Made by a program: the position numbers and the translations under genes. Shown here piece after piece: positions 22,952 through 34,400 of a stretch of 64,000 nucleotides of DNA. Within the stretch, counting starts at the first letter, position 1. Every line of letters starts with the position of its first letter. Source of the stretch: Persicaria tinctoria (taxonomy: Eukaryota > Streptophyta > Magnoliopsida > Caryophyllales > Polygonaceae); contig JBANSL010000005.1 in the NCBI GenBank assembly GCA_037127255.1, positions 80,171,160 through 80,235,159 on the forward strand, written 5' to 3'. The notes under the pieces are model-generated. The model searched no databases and was not told the DNA's origin. It saw only the letters and a list, made by a program, of their open reading frames with translations.

Positions 22952-25900
22952 TGTAACGGCCCGGGATTATGATTCCCGAGTTACGTTTCGAGGGATGAAA
23001 CCCCTCGTTGGGATCTTGCGCCCCGAGTACAGGTTGAAGGTTTGAAACCGAAGGTTTGTAGTTTAAAGTAGAATTTCGCACCAAAATCCGGAAGGTCCGT
23101 TGGAGACCCCGGGGTAAACCCCTATACCTGTCCTAAGTCTACAACGCGGAAAATCATTCATCATGAAAAGGGCATAAGTTCAGAAAATGATACAACCAGT
23201 GTCACGGCAGAGCCGGGTCAAAACGGAGTATAGGTAGGGAGAAATCCCAAAAGCATGAATCAGGTGAAGTCGGATTTCAAACACTCACTCTCCGCCATAT
23301 GAATAGACCCCGTCATAACAGCACAAAATCAAGCAGTGTATCGGGTACCTGAAACTATACCACCAAGTCAGGCCAAGAGTCCGCCCGCGGGTCCTCTGAC
23401 CGCGCTGAGGACATATAATACGCCTATACCTAGAATAAAGGATGCCTTCATGCAGTACTGGAATATTAACCACACTATCATGCTCCTAATTCATATGTGC
23501 AGAATATTAAGGAAGGCCTTAACAAAGAATACCAAGCGGTATATCCCTCTTTTACCACCACCCCTCTTCCAGACAAGGTGGAGACTGGCCAGTTCGATGG
23601 TATAATCATATCAAATCTCATCATCATATCATATCTCATCATCATATCATATCTCATCGTCATATCATATCTCATGCCCATCTCGTATCTCGTGATATAT
23701 ATAAATGACTCGAGGAGGACAACACCCGATGAAGCTGGGCTGCCCTATGACCCTAGTAAGGACTCTAGGACTCACAGATAACGGTCGTTCTGTATTCAAA
23801 CGCATACAGAATAAGGATGCTCATTCGTAAATGCAATTCCTAAGCATGATACTACATGAAATGCTCTTATGCATATGTAACACCTACATACTATATGACA
23901 CATCAGGCAGGAGGTACTGGTTACTGAGTAAGCCTCGGAGGTACTTACCTGGCTAGCAGACCGGAAACAGAACAATCCATCACACAGTATTCACAATCAC
24001 AGAGTATTACCTAGTACATAATGGAATATATATATAAGTCTACATTCAACTATTAAGCACTCAAGCACACCTCAATCAATAAAATAAGTAACATATTATG
24101 AAAGTCATTTCATCGCATCATACACTCATCGAGACCGCATCGTTCTCCATAAATCATTCAACCAATTATGCATGTTCATATACGTCATTTCCACATATAC
24201 CTCAACGGTTCATCAAAATCATAAGACATAATTTGTGTGATATAAAATCCTACTAGATCGCCATAATTATCCAACATTTAATCTCATCTAATAATTCACC
24301 ACAAGTCATGTTATTAGTCATACATATCATATTGTTAGTCAAACGATCATATTATCATGCTAGTTAGTCATCGAATTAGTCTTATTCCCAGGTTAGTTTC
24401 AAAACCGTTTCAAATCCCAGTTAAATAGTTAAGTATTCCGACCTTTAAAATACTCACCGAATTCCCTTTTTAATTTATTTGTTAGACTACTTTCCAACCT
24501 TGAAATTCTTTTCCAAATTCTTTTCTAACAGGCAAGTCCAACTTATTTATGTTAAATCCCAATTATTATTATAGATATAATATTATAAAACACCATTTAA
24601 TAAAACACCCTTATAAGTTATTTCCAAATCCCCTAAGATCCAAACCGTTTTTATTTAATGAAATCAACCATTTATAAATCTCCAGAATTAATACTTTATC
24701 TTTTAAATCCTCAAATACTATTATAATATATTTTAATTACCGCTAATTAGTTAAATAATAAACGGATAACCCGAACCGAACCGAACCCGCTTAAATCCCA
24801 ACCGGTTCAACAAATAACAAAATAAGGAGGTGGGGCCCATGGTGCTGACTGGAGAGGCCCCACGCCTTCTTCTTCCCCGCGTTCAAATGAAGAAGTTCCC
24901 GCCGGCTCGCCATGGTGATCGTCGTCGAGTGCCCGAGCTCTTGAGCTCCTCCCGGCTAGCTTGGCTTCACTCGGACTCACCTCCCTGAACGCACCTCGCA
25001 CCCCCCCGCTCCCACGCACCCGCCTGCCCCGCTCAAACTCATGCTCGCCTTGCACTCCCGGACCCGCTCTCGAGCTCGCTTCGCACTCTCGGACTCGCTC
25101 TCGAGCTCGCCGGAGCTCTCGAGCACACCCAATGATCCCGCACTCACCTCACGCTCACTCGCGACTAATCTAAACATCGAAAAACACTAAAACTACGAAT
25201 CGAAACGAGTATAATTTCGGAGCTCACCGAGATGGATTTTTCGCGACTTCGGAGCTCTCGATCGGAGTTCTGGGCTTCGTCGGTGGCTCGCGATGCCTCG
25301 TCGGACCTGCACCAGATGTGGGTGAGTGTGTTGGTGAAGATTGAAGGCAAGTTGGATCAGAAATGAAGCAGAACTGCTTACCGGAATGAGGCTTCGCGAA
25401 ACAGAGCAAGGAGGTTGTTCGGTGGCTCGTCGACGACGCTGGTGGCTCCGGGGCTGCTGGTGGCGCCTTGGTGGATTCTGGCGGCGCTGGTGGTGGTCCG
25501 ACAACAAGGGAAAGGCGGCTAGAGGTGGTGATCGGCGGTGGTTCGAGGGTGCGGCACGGTGATGGTGAGCTGCGGTGATGGCGATGAAAATGGAATGGAG
25601 CAGGAGAGCCGAATGGAGTAGTCGGTGAAGGTGATGGAGATTGAAAATGAAAGATGGGAATTAAGTTGAAGTGAAATGGAGGAGGTAAGGTGCAACTCAC
25701 AGAAGGCAGAGGAATGGTGAAGACGGGATGGGGGCAGGTGAAGGGTATCGTTGCATTTGAAGGCATGGTGAGGTGATGGGAGTGGGTGAGGAAGAGTGTT
25801 GAATTGGTTAAACTAATACCCAGAATTAAATCCCAAATACGCGAATTTTGAATCCCGCAATTAGTTCTCAAATGTTAGTTTCCCCGACTCTCGCTCTCTC

Positions 25901-26101
25901 GATCAATTAGATTTTTAAAATCGACAAGGATATCGCCATCCGATAATTATTTTGAATTTTCGAGGTGAAATGATAGAAATTATTCGTCAAATTTCATATT
26001 CCGGTCGGAATCCGTTCAACGAGTTTTAAAACCGATTAAATTCCATTTTTAATTCTCTTTTTCCGGAAAAAAAAATAGGATTGAAAATCCGAGCCTTTAC
26101 A
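22952..26101 (-). repeat. Full LTR (3150 bp), minus strand
   Basis: On the minus strand it starts TGTAAAGGCTCGG and ends GGCCGTTACA, the termini shared by all members of this family in the window. It holds an 18-bp tandem repeat (ATCATATCATATCTCATC type) at about 23605-23680. The GC-rich open frames near 24807-25871 are not conserved as protein in other copies and are taken as non-coding. Confidence 0.8.
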
Positions 26102-26899
26102 TCATCCACCTCTAAAAACAAGTCTCGTCCCCGAGACTAAAATCATCTTAAAACAGGGGATGAAATTTAGAATTGGTGAGTTCAAGGATCATGCCATTGA
26201 TCTCGTAAGCACCTCATAAGTGCCCCTATGAGATTCTCACAGTATCGTTGTCATAACCACAATATCTCCAATAGATCGTAGCTAGAATGTAATATGGGCC
26301 CCTACCACATCCTTACTCCGACTTCTCGGCTATATCATAACTCAAAAAACATTACAACATCTCCACTAGGTCTTAGCAAGCAGTCTATAAGGGCCCCTAT
26401 AAAATGCATGTATCCAATTCGTGGGGCGTCATAATGCATGCTCGGTTATAAAATTTTAAGAGAGTCCTTAGTTTTAATATGTTTGGTCTCAAAATCATTG
26501 AAATTATCAATCACGTTCGATTTCTCTAAATCCTACTCAGTCCCCCTTTTTTTTTTTTTTTTAACACCATTCAAAATTCCCTAACCCGACGTTAATCAAG
26601 CAATTTTCAAATCTCAAGAGGTGGAATCATCCACCTCTAAGGGCTAATCCCATATTTCCTTCCTAGGTTCAAGTCGGAATCAAATCTCATCAATTCGGTT
26701 CTATAATCCTAGCAATTCCAATTCAAGGCATCATATATCATAGCAATTATCCAACATAGCCATCGTATCACACATTCATAACCAGTCATACTCATGTCAC
26801 GAATAGTCACATACCATAACATATCTAGCATCGTATCATTCATGGAAGGATTTATCATATCATCTCACAGAAGTTACACACCATATCATCGTATCACAC
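26102..26899 (-). other. 3' internal region with polypurine tract, minus strand
   Basis: Plus-strand CATCCACCTCTAAAAACAAG at 26104-26123 is the reverse of the TTTTTAGAGGTGGATG tract before the 3' LTR at 50868. The adjacent CTCGTCCCCGAGAC is the reverse of the CTCGGGGACGAG word that typically closes chromovirus-type gypsy elements. No coding sequence is seen. Confidence 0.65.
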
Positions 26900-27141
26900 A
26901 TTAGTTCTCAAATGTTAGTTTCCCCGACTCTCGCTCTCTCGATCAATTAGATTTTTAAAATCGACAAGGATATCGCCATCCGATAATTATTTTGAATTTT
27001 CGAGGTGAAATGATAGAAATTATTCGTCAAATTTCATATTCCGGTCGGAATCCGTTAAACGAGTTTTAAAACCGATTAAATTCCATTTTTAATTCTCTTT
27101 TTCCGAAAAAAAAAATAGGATTGGAAATCCGAGCCTTTACA
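26900..27141 (-). repeat. LTR 5' fragment (242 bp), direct repeat of 25860-26101
   Basis: The two blocks are almost identical over 242 bases, including the CTTTACA terminus. Beyond 26900 the homology stops sharply, so the rest of this LTR was deleted. Confidence 0.8.
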
Positions 27142-27460
27142 TCACCGTCGACGTTAGCATTCCCGACGTCGGCGTCAGCACTGACGCACGAAGGGAAAAA
27201 AAAAGCAACTGCTGCGGAGGGGGCACAGGGGGGCACGCATGAGGGGAAGGGGGCACGTAGGAGGGGCACAAGGGTTGTATACCTGCTAATTTTTCCCAAA
27301 CTTTGTATACTTTACTAATTTGGCCACCTTATTTGTGTAATTGGAAATCCCTATAATTATATTTGGGTGTAAAACAAGTATTTTTTTATAGTGGTGAAAA
27401 TAGTGAATCCGTTTCTTTTTCGCTTCAAATAATGAATCCGTTTCTAAAAATAATAATTAA
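27142..27460. other. Unassigned spacer
   Basis: The first 130 bases are GC-rich with repeated GGGGGCAC words and a CGACGTCGGCGTC stretch. The rest is AT-rich, with AATGAATCCGTTTCT-type words repeated near 27400 and 27430. No gene or element end is recognised. Confidence 0.4.
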
Positions 27461-30400
27461 CTAGTACGATCCCCGCGCAATGGCGCGATTTTTTTATAAA
27501 TAATATTTAGATATAGATAAATTATAGACATTAGATTTAATTCAATATTTTTAATTAAACTCATTGATTAGTACATGTGTTAAAAATAATAGAAAAAAAT
27601 ACACTTGAGTTAAAGAGATAAAGAGAAAAATAAATAATAAATAGTAAAAGATAAAAGTTTTGAATTAATCCCATTGGTTAAAACATTGAACATGGAGAGG
27701 ACATGTGACATAAATTAATACTCTATAGTATATAGGTATAGATAGTTAGTAAATGAATTTGAGTTAAGCCCAAAAATTATATTAGATTGAATTCAATGTT
27801 TTGAATTAAGCCCAATATTTAATAAGATTAAAGAAAAGAAAATTAAAAGAAAAATAAGAATTGAAAAAAGGATTAAAGAGAAAAAAGAAAATTATAATTG
27901 GTCAAACCCCCTAAAATCTCTCTAATGTTGACACCTCATCATAAACTCTTCTAAATTAAGAGTTTATATAGATTGATTAGTAAATGTGTTAAAAATAATA
28001 GAAAAAAATACACTTGGGTTAAAGAGATAAAGAGAAAAATAAATAATAAATAGTAAAAGATAAAAGTTTTGAATTAATCCCATTGGTTAACACATTGACC
28101 ATGGAGAGGACATGTGACATAAATTAATACTCTATAGTATATAGATATAGATAGTCAGTAAATGAATTTGAGTTAAGACCAAAAATTATATTAGATTGAA
28201 TTCAATGTTTTGAATTAAGCCCAATATTTAGTAGGATTAAAGACAACAAAATTAAAAGAAAAATAAGAATTGAAAAAAGGATTAAAGAGAAAAAAGAAAA
28301 TTATAATTGGTCAAAACCCTAAAATCTCTCTAATTTTGACACCTCATCATAAACTCTTCTAAATTAAGAGTTTATATAGATATTTAGTAGGATTAAAGAA
28401 AACAAAATTAAAAGAAAAATAAGAATTGAAAAAAGGATTAAAGAGAAAAAAGAAAATTATAATTGGTCAAAACCCCTAAAATCTCTCTAATATTGACACC
28501 TCATCATAAACTCTTCTAAATTAAGAGTTTATATAGATATAGATATTTAGTAGGATTAAAGAAAAGAAAATTAAAAGAAAAATAAGAATTGAAAAAAGGA
28601 TTAAAGAGAAAAAAGAAAATTATAATTGGTCAAAACCCCTAAAATCTCTCTAATGTTGACACCTCATCATAAACTCTTCCAAATTAAGAGTTTATATAGA
28701 TTGATTAGTAAATGTGTTAAAAATAATAGAAAAAAATACACTTGGGTTAAAGAGATAAAGAGAAAAATAAATAATAAATAGTAAAAGATAAAAGTTTTGA
28801 ATTAATCCCATTGGTTAAAACATTGAACATGGAGAGGACATGTGACATAAATTAATACTCTATAGTATATAGATATAGATAGTTAGTAAATGAATTTGAG
28901 TTAAGCCCAAAAATTATATTAGATTGAATTCAATATTTTGAATTAAGCCCAATATTTAATAGGATTAAAGAAAACAAAATTAAAAGAAAAATAAGAATTG
29001 AAAAAAGGATTAAAGAGAAAAAAGAAAATTATAATTGGTCAAAACCCCTAAAATCTCTATAATGTTGACACATCATCATAAACTCTTCTAAATTAAGAGT
29101 TTATATAGATATTTAGTAGGATTAAAGAAAACAAAATTAAAAGAAAAATAAGAATTGAAAAAAGGATTAAAGAGAAAAAAGAAAATTATAATTGGTCAAA
29201 ACCCCTAAAATCTCTCTAATGTTGACACCTCATCATAAACTCTTCTAAATTAAGAGTTTATATAGATATTTAGTAGGATTAAAGAAAACAAAATTAAAAG
29301 AAAAATAAGAATTGAAAAAAGGATTAAAGAGAAAAAAGAAAATTATAATTGGTCAAAACCCCTAAAATTTGTCTAATGTTGACACCTCATCACAAACTCT
29401 TCTAAATTAAGAGTTTATATAGATTGGTTAAAACTTTGAACATGGAGAGGACATGTGACATAAATTAACACTCTATAGTATATAGATATAGATTGTTAGT
29501 AAATGAATTTGAGTTAAGCCCAAAAATTAAATTAGATTGAATTCAATGTTTTGAATTAAGCCCAATAGTTAGTAGGATTAAAGAAAAAAAAATTAAAAGA
29601 AAAATAAGAATTGAAAAAAGGATTAAAGAGAAAAAAGAAAATTATAATTGGTCAAAACCCCTAAAATCTCTATAATGTTGACACATCATCATAAACTCAT
29701 CTAAATTAAAAGTTTATATAGATATTTAGTAGGATTAAAGAAAACAAAATTAAAAGAAAAATAAGAATTGAAAAAAGGATTAAAGAGAAAAAAGAAAATT
29801 ATAATTGGTCAAAACCCCTAAAATCTCTCTAATGTTGACACTTCATCATAAACTCTTCTAAATTAAGAGTTTATATAGATATTTAGTAGGATTAAAGAAA
29901 ACAAAATTAAAAGAAAAATAAGAATTGAAAAAAGGATTAAAGAGAAAAAAGAAAATTATAATTGGTCAAAACCCCTAAAATATGTCTAATGTTGACACCT
30001 CATCACAAACTCTTCTAAATTAAGAGTTTATATAGATAGGTTAAAACTTTGAACATGGAGAGGACATGTGACATAAATTAACACTCTATAGTATATAGAT
30101 ATAGATTGTTAGTAAATGAATTTGAGTTAAGCCCAAAAATTAAATTAGATTGAATTCAATGTTTTGAATTAAGCCCAATAGTTAGTAGGATTAAAGAAAA
30201 AAAAATTAAAAGAAAAATAAGAATTGAAAAAAGGATTAAAGAGAAAAAAGAAAATTATAATTGGTCAAAACCCCTAAAATCTCTCTAACGTTGACACCTC
30301 TTCATAAACTCTTCTAAATTAAGAGTTAATATAGATAGTTAGTAGGATTAAAGAAAAAAAAAATTAAAAGAAAAATAAGAATTGAAATAAGGATTTAAGA

Positions 30401-30495
30401 GCAAAAAGAAAATTATAATTGGTCAAAACCCCTAAAATCTCTCCAACGTTGACACCTCATCATAAACTCTTCTAAATTAAGAGTTTATATATATT
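27461..30495 (-). mobile_element. Helitron-like array: one 3' end and about twelve 5' ends
   Basis: On the minus strand the 3' end is a CG-rich hairpin (CGCGCCATTGCGCG at 27474-27487) followed after 9 bases by CTAG, then T in the flank: the Helitron 3' signature. The 5' terminus TCTATATAAACTCTTAATTT, always preceded by A, occurs with small changes ending at about 27972, 28380, 28537, 28700, 29109, 29265, 29423, 29722, 29879, 30035, 30336 and 30490. Units of about 156-170 bp alternate with longer ones of 300-400 bp. No helicase ORF exists, so it is non-autonomous. Confidence 0.65.
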
Positions 30496-31305
30496 GAACT
30501 TGTGACTTTAAATTTCTGAATTTTCTTATTGTTAAAATATTTTTTATAGTGTTTTTCTTAAGAATGTACATATATTTGTTTATTGTTAAAATTCTGAATT
30601 TGCAATATATGCTAGCTCAATAATATTAACAATAATTAATTGAACTTGTGACATTATAATAGGTTTACTTGTCCGTGAAAAAAATGATGAATCGTAATTG
30701 GATGTATAATAAAAATTTGCCTCATTGTGGTGGGATCACAAATGAATTTTTCGAAGGGTCAGTGACATTAATAGGTTTATGGTCCTGCTAGTAGGCGTGG
30801 TGGTTCTTATTAAATTGGAATTGTATCAATTTTTTGCTTACTATCATCTTTTGCTTACTCTTGGAAGTTAGGATATCATGTTATTAAACACTTAGAATGG
30901 ATATTTTTTTTGCTGTTGGAAGGCAAGATCCCCCTTTTTTTTTTTTTTTTTTTACAGTAGACAAATATTAAAATGTCATTACACAAGTTCATTCTTGATC
31001 ATCTTGACGGATGATGTTACAAAGATCTCTATTCAAAGGGAGAGTAGAGGTATTACAAGATCCCTTTTGTAAAGTGGAAAACATTGGATGTGGTTTATGG
31101 TTTATGGGTATTGTCGGTATAATACAAATATTTTGGTTATTAATGTTATTTATAAAATGTTTCTTTTTATGATTTTTTTTAATATAGTATATTTGTGTTT
31201 AATATAGTGTTAAATAATCATACAAATACGGAGTATATATCAAATAATAATATTTTATTACTTTTGTATTAAAGATTAAAAAAACGTGAATATAAAAATA
31301 AGACA
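30496..31305. other. AT-rich unassigned sequence
   Basis: TTGAACTTGTGAC occurs twice (about 30494 and 30640), marking a 147-bp spaced direct repeat. A long T-run lies at about 30935-30952. No gene is seen. Confidence 0.35.
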
Positions 31306-31490
31306 CTAAAAATTTAATGACCCAACGAAAGCAGCCGTTGGAATACTGACATATATAGGGGGCAAAGTGCCCAGTTGATTTGGGTTGTATAGTCATGTGC
31401 CCATCAGCCCAATCCGTTGGAAATACCGACGGTTTACAATGCAGGCATTTAATACGGCCCATACCGTTGGTATATTACCGACGCTTGTTG
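31306..31490. mobile_element. CACTA-like subterminal fragment (left part)
   Basis: The words CCGTTGGAAATACCGACGG and ACCGTTGGTATATTACCGAC at about 31412-31482 are self-complementary CCGTTGG/CCGACGG repeats, as in the subterminal regions of plant CACTA elements. A matching end lies at 41590-41696. The retrotransposon at 31491 apparently inserted into this DNA. No left CACTA terminus was identified with certainty. Confidence 0.4.
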
Positions 31491-34400
31491 TGATCTGAAT
31501 CTGCCATGTTTTACAGTAACTTTTATATCGATTTCTGCATACATTTCATTCATTTGGGCTAAGATAGTACAAAATCTATGTAATTTATGTTTATTTGCCA
31601 AATTATGGAATCTACACCAGTTTCTGTTTAATTTCGCAGAATTCGAGGGAAATTACAACAGTTCTGAGAAAGGTCAAGAAGCAGTGGAACCAGTCTGTAA
31701 AGGCCCGGATTTTTAAATAATAAATAATATAAATAATATAAATGTATTTAAGTCGAAAAAAAAAAAATTCGGATATTTTAAGGAAAACTCGTCTTTAAAT
31801 TACTAAATTGAAATTGAAATTCTTAAAGTGAATTCCGGCTCGATTTTTAACTTTAAAGATCGAATCCGTCTTTCATTTCGGGATTCGAACTAATCGATCA
31901 AGAGGGCGGATCTCCAAACTAAATTTTCGGGTGTGTTTTAAATTGGGATTTTGTGACCAAATTATATAGTTGTCTTCTTCTTCTCTCCATGTGATCCAAA
32001 AATTTCAGTTGTTGACCCAAGTCTCATTTTCAACTTTTATTTTCCACCTTGGACAAGACACACACCCATCATCCCTTATCTAAGCTAATTGTGACAAAGA
32101 GCCAAATGGACCCTGCTTTATCTGAACCCTCGTAGCACGCCACCATCCCCTGGACTTCAAATTGACTCTCTTTCCCTCTGATTCACCTGTAAAGTAAAAA
32201 CAATAAAGCCTCTTTTTTTTTTATACCTCTTTCATATCAACCCATTTTCTACTCAGACACAATTGCAAAATCCATTCCTCCCTCAATCTTCCTCTTTAAT
32301 TTGAAAAGCAATCCCCTCTCTCTCTCCTAATTACTCTCTGCAAGAAACCCAGAAATCCCCACCCCCAATCCTTCGTTTTGGTTCAAATCGAACACCACCC
32401 CACCGTACCTCCCTCCTCCGTGAGCGCAGCAGCAGCAGGCGGTATTAGCCCCGCCTTCAGTTCCTCCGACACCGACGAGACGCCAGGCAACCACCGCCAC
32501 ACCTCGAATCCAAACCACCATCACCTCCAACGTCTCCGCTTCTCAGCTCCTCCCGCCGAGCGCCCCTGTGCCCACCCGAGCTCTCGCAGTGCTGTTTTCC
32601 GAGCAGTCGAGCCGAGCCGTATTCGCCGAGGTCTGACGTAGCCAGCACCGCCTCCCAGGAGCAGCCGGAGTCGCCAATGCCGAGCGCTTCCTTCTCCCTT
32701 CCTCTGTTCTCCGATTGGGTAACGGTAAGACTCGGGTTCACCTTCCTTCGGCTCCTAGCTAAGCAAAGTCGCGCCTTTAAGCCTTCCCCCTCCTTCCTAG
32801 GCCGTCCAGGGAGCCTATCTACCATCAACGAAGCACCATCGACTTCGGCGAGGCGGATCGAGGCGAAACCGATCGACTCCGGGCGTGAAGAACCCCCCCC
32901 CCCCCTCCCCCTCGGTGAGAAACCTCTTCTTCTCTTTTTTCCTTGTCGAATCTGTGTCTCTGTTGTCGGGAGATGGTTGGAGTTAGGTCGCCGCCGACGA
33001 GCTCCTGCTATTTCCTTTTTCTTCCGTCGAACAGGCCTTTGGGAAAGATGAGTGAACAGTGTGGCCTTGGGTTGGGTTTTGTTTTAATTGCTAAACCGGT
33101 TCCGGGTTCGGTTTATTTAAATCAAAATCACATCTAAGGCTAAAGGTTGGGCCTATTTCCTTGGGCTTTCAGATCCGGGTTTTCAGACATATAAGCATTG
33201 GGCCTATATTCTTTTCCGGGTTGGGTTTCGGTTCTGGGTCTTGGTCTTCTTCCATTCGGGTTTCATTGTGGGCTCATGGGTTGTTTTTCCAAAGGTGTTA
33301 ATTGTTGTTATTGTTGCCTTAGAATATTATGTTACGTAATAATTGTGTTATATTATAATGTTATGATATAGTTTATATAATTGTTATTTTTATTACAATA
33401 TATATTATTATTCTGGTGGTTAATAATTTATATTTTCTGGAAATAAATTATGTTATAAATTGTTTTAAAGATTAGTAGTATTAGTTGGGTTATTTACATG
33501 TGATGTTATTTAGTGATATTATAAAAAGAATTAATGCTGTTGTTTTATTAAAATGGGTTATTAAAACGGATTTGAGCTTGGATTAAATGCTGAATTTTAT
33601 TTACATAATGATTTTGAAATAAGGAACATGTCGGGGTTATTTTATAATAAGATTTTGAGTTGACTTAGAAATTTGATACTTCCCCTTGATTTGACCAAGT
33701 ATGATTTGAGAAATTATTTTGAATATGAGTTGACTTAACTTGATATTTAAGAGTTTGGAAATACTTTGGGAATTGAGTTTGGAAATATTATTGGTAAGAT
33801 TTATCGATGAGTTTGATTGGGAATGAAATGATTTTAGTTGATGTTGATCATATCGGAAGGGTTTTGAAAAAAACGGTTTCACTATCGGTTGGTTTTGAGT
33901 ATGTTGGGAACTTGGGTTTCGTATGTATGAATATCGGTCTAGTAGCTTATGGAAATGGCTTGATGATAGGTGTGTATTGCTTTTGGATTGCTTTGGACTT
34001 GCATTTGGGCCCTTGCTTGTGTTATCCTACTGTTCTGCATCTTCAGGTAAGTTCCCTAGGGGGCTTACTCAGGTTGGACATTCATGCATGTTGTTGCATT
34101 TTATGTTAGGTGTTGCATATGCATAAAAGCATGCCATGTAGTATCCTGATTAGGTTGCACTAATTGAATGAGCATCTGCTTACTTATTGCGTTTGAAACA
34201 GAACGGCCGTTATCTGTGATAGTCCTAGAGTCTTTGCTAGGGTCATAGGGTAGCCCAACCTCATCGGGTACCCTGAGTCAATCGAGTCATGAACTTCCTT
34301 ATATTATGAGATGCCTGCGGGCTTTATTGTGGAGCGGGTTAGGCAGGCGTGCCGCCCGATTATGATGGAATGCATTCACGAGCTGGCCAGTCTCCGCCCT

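Larger units (their letters stand above)
20400..27141 (-). mobile_element. Rearranged minus-strand large-LTR element without coding capacity
   Basis: The order on the minus strand is: LTR 5' fragment (27141-26900), 3' internal piece ending in a polypurine tract (26899-26102), full LTR (26101-22952), Met-tRNA primer site (22947-22935), and 5' internal sequence to about 20400. A full LTR flanked by a polypurine tract on one side and a primer site on the other shows a tandem or recombined arrangement sharing one LTR. The family is that of 42657-53985. The left limit near 20400 is an estimate. Confidence 0.65.

Noticed and set aside
25224..25871. 215-codon minus-strand frame rich in Pro, Ser and His
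   Set aside because: Low-complexity frame inside an LTR, without a domain and not conserved in sister LTRs.
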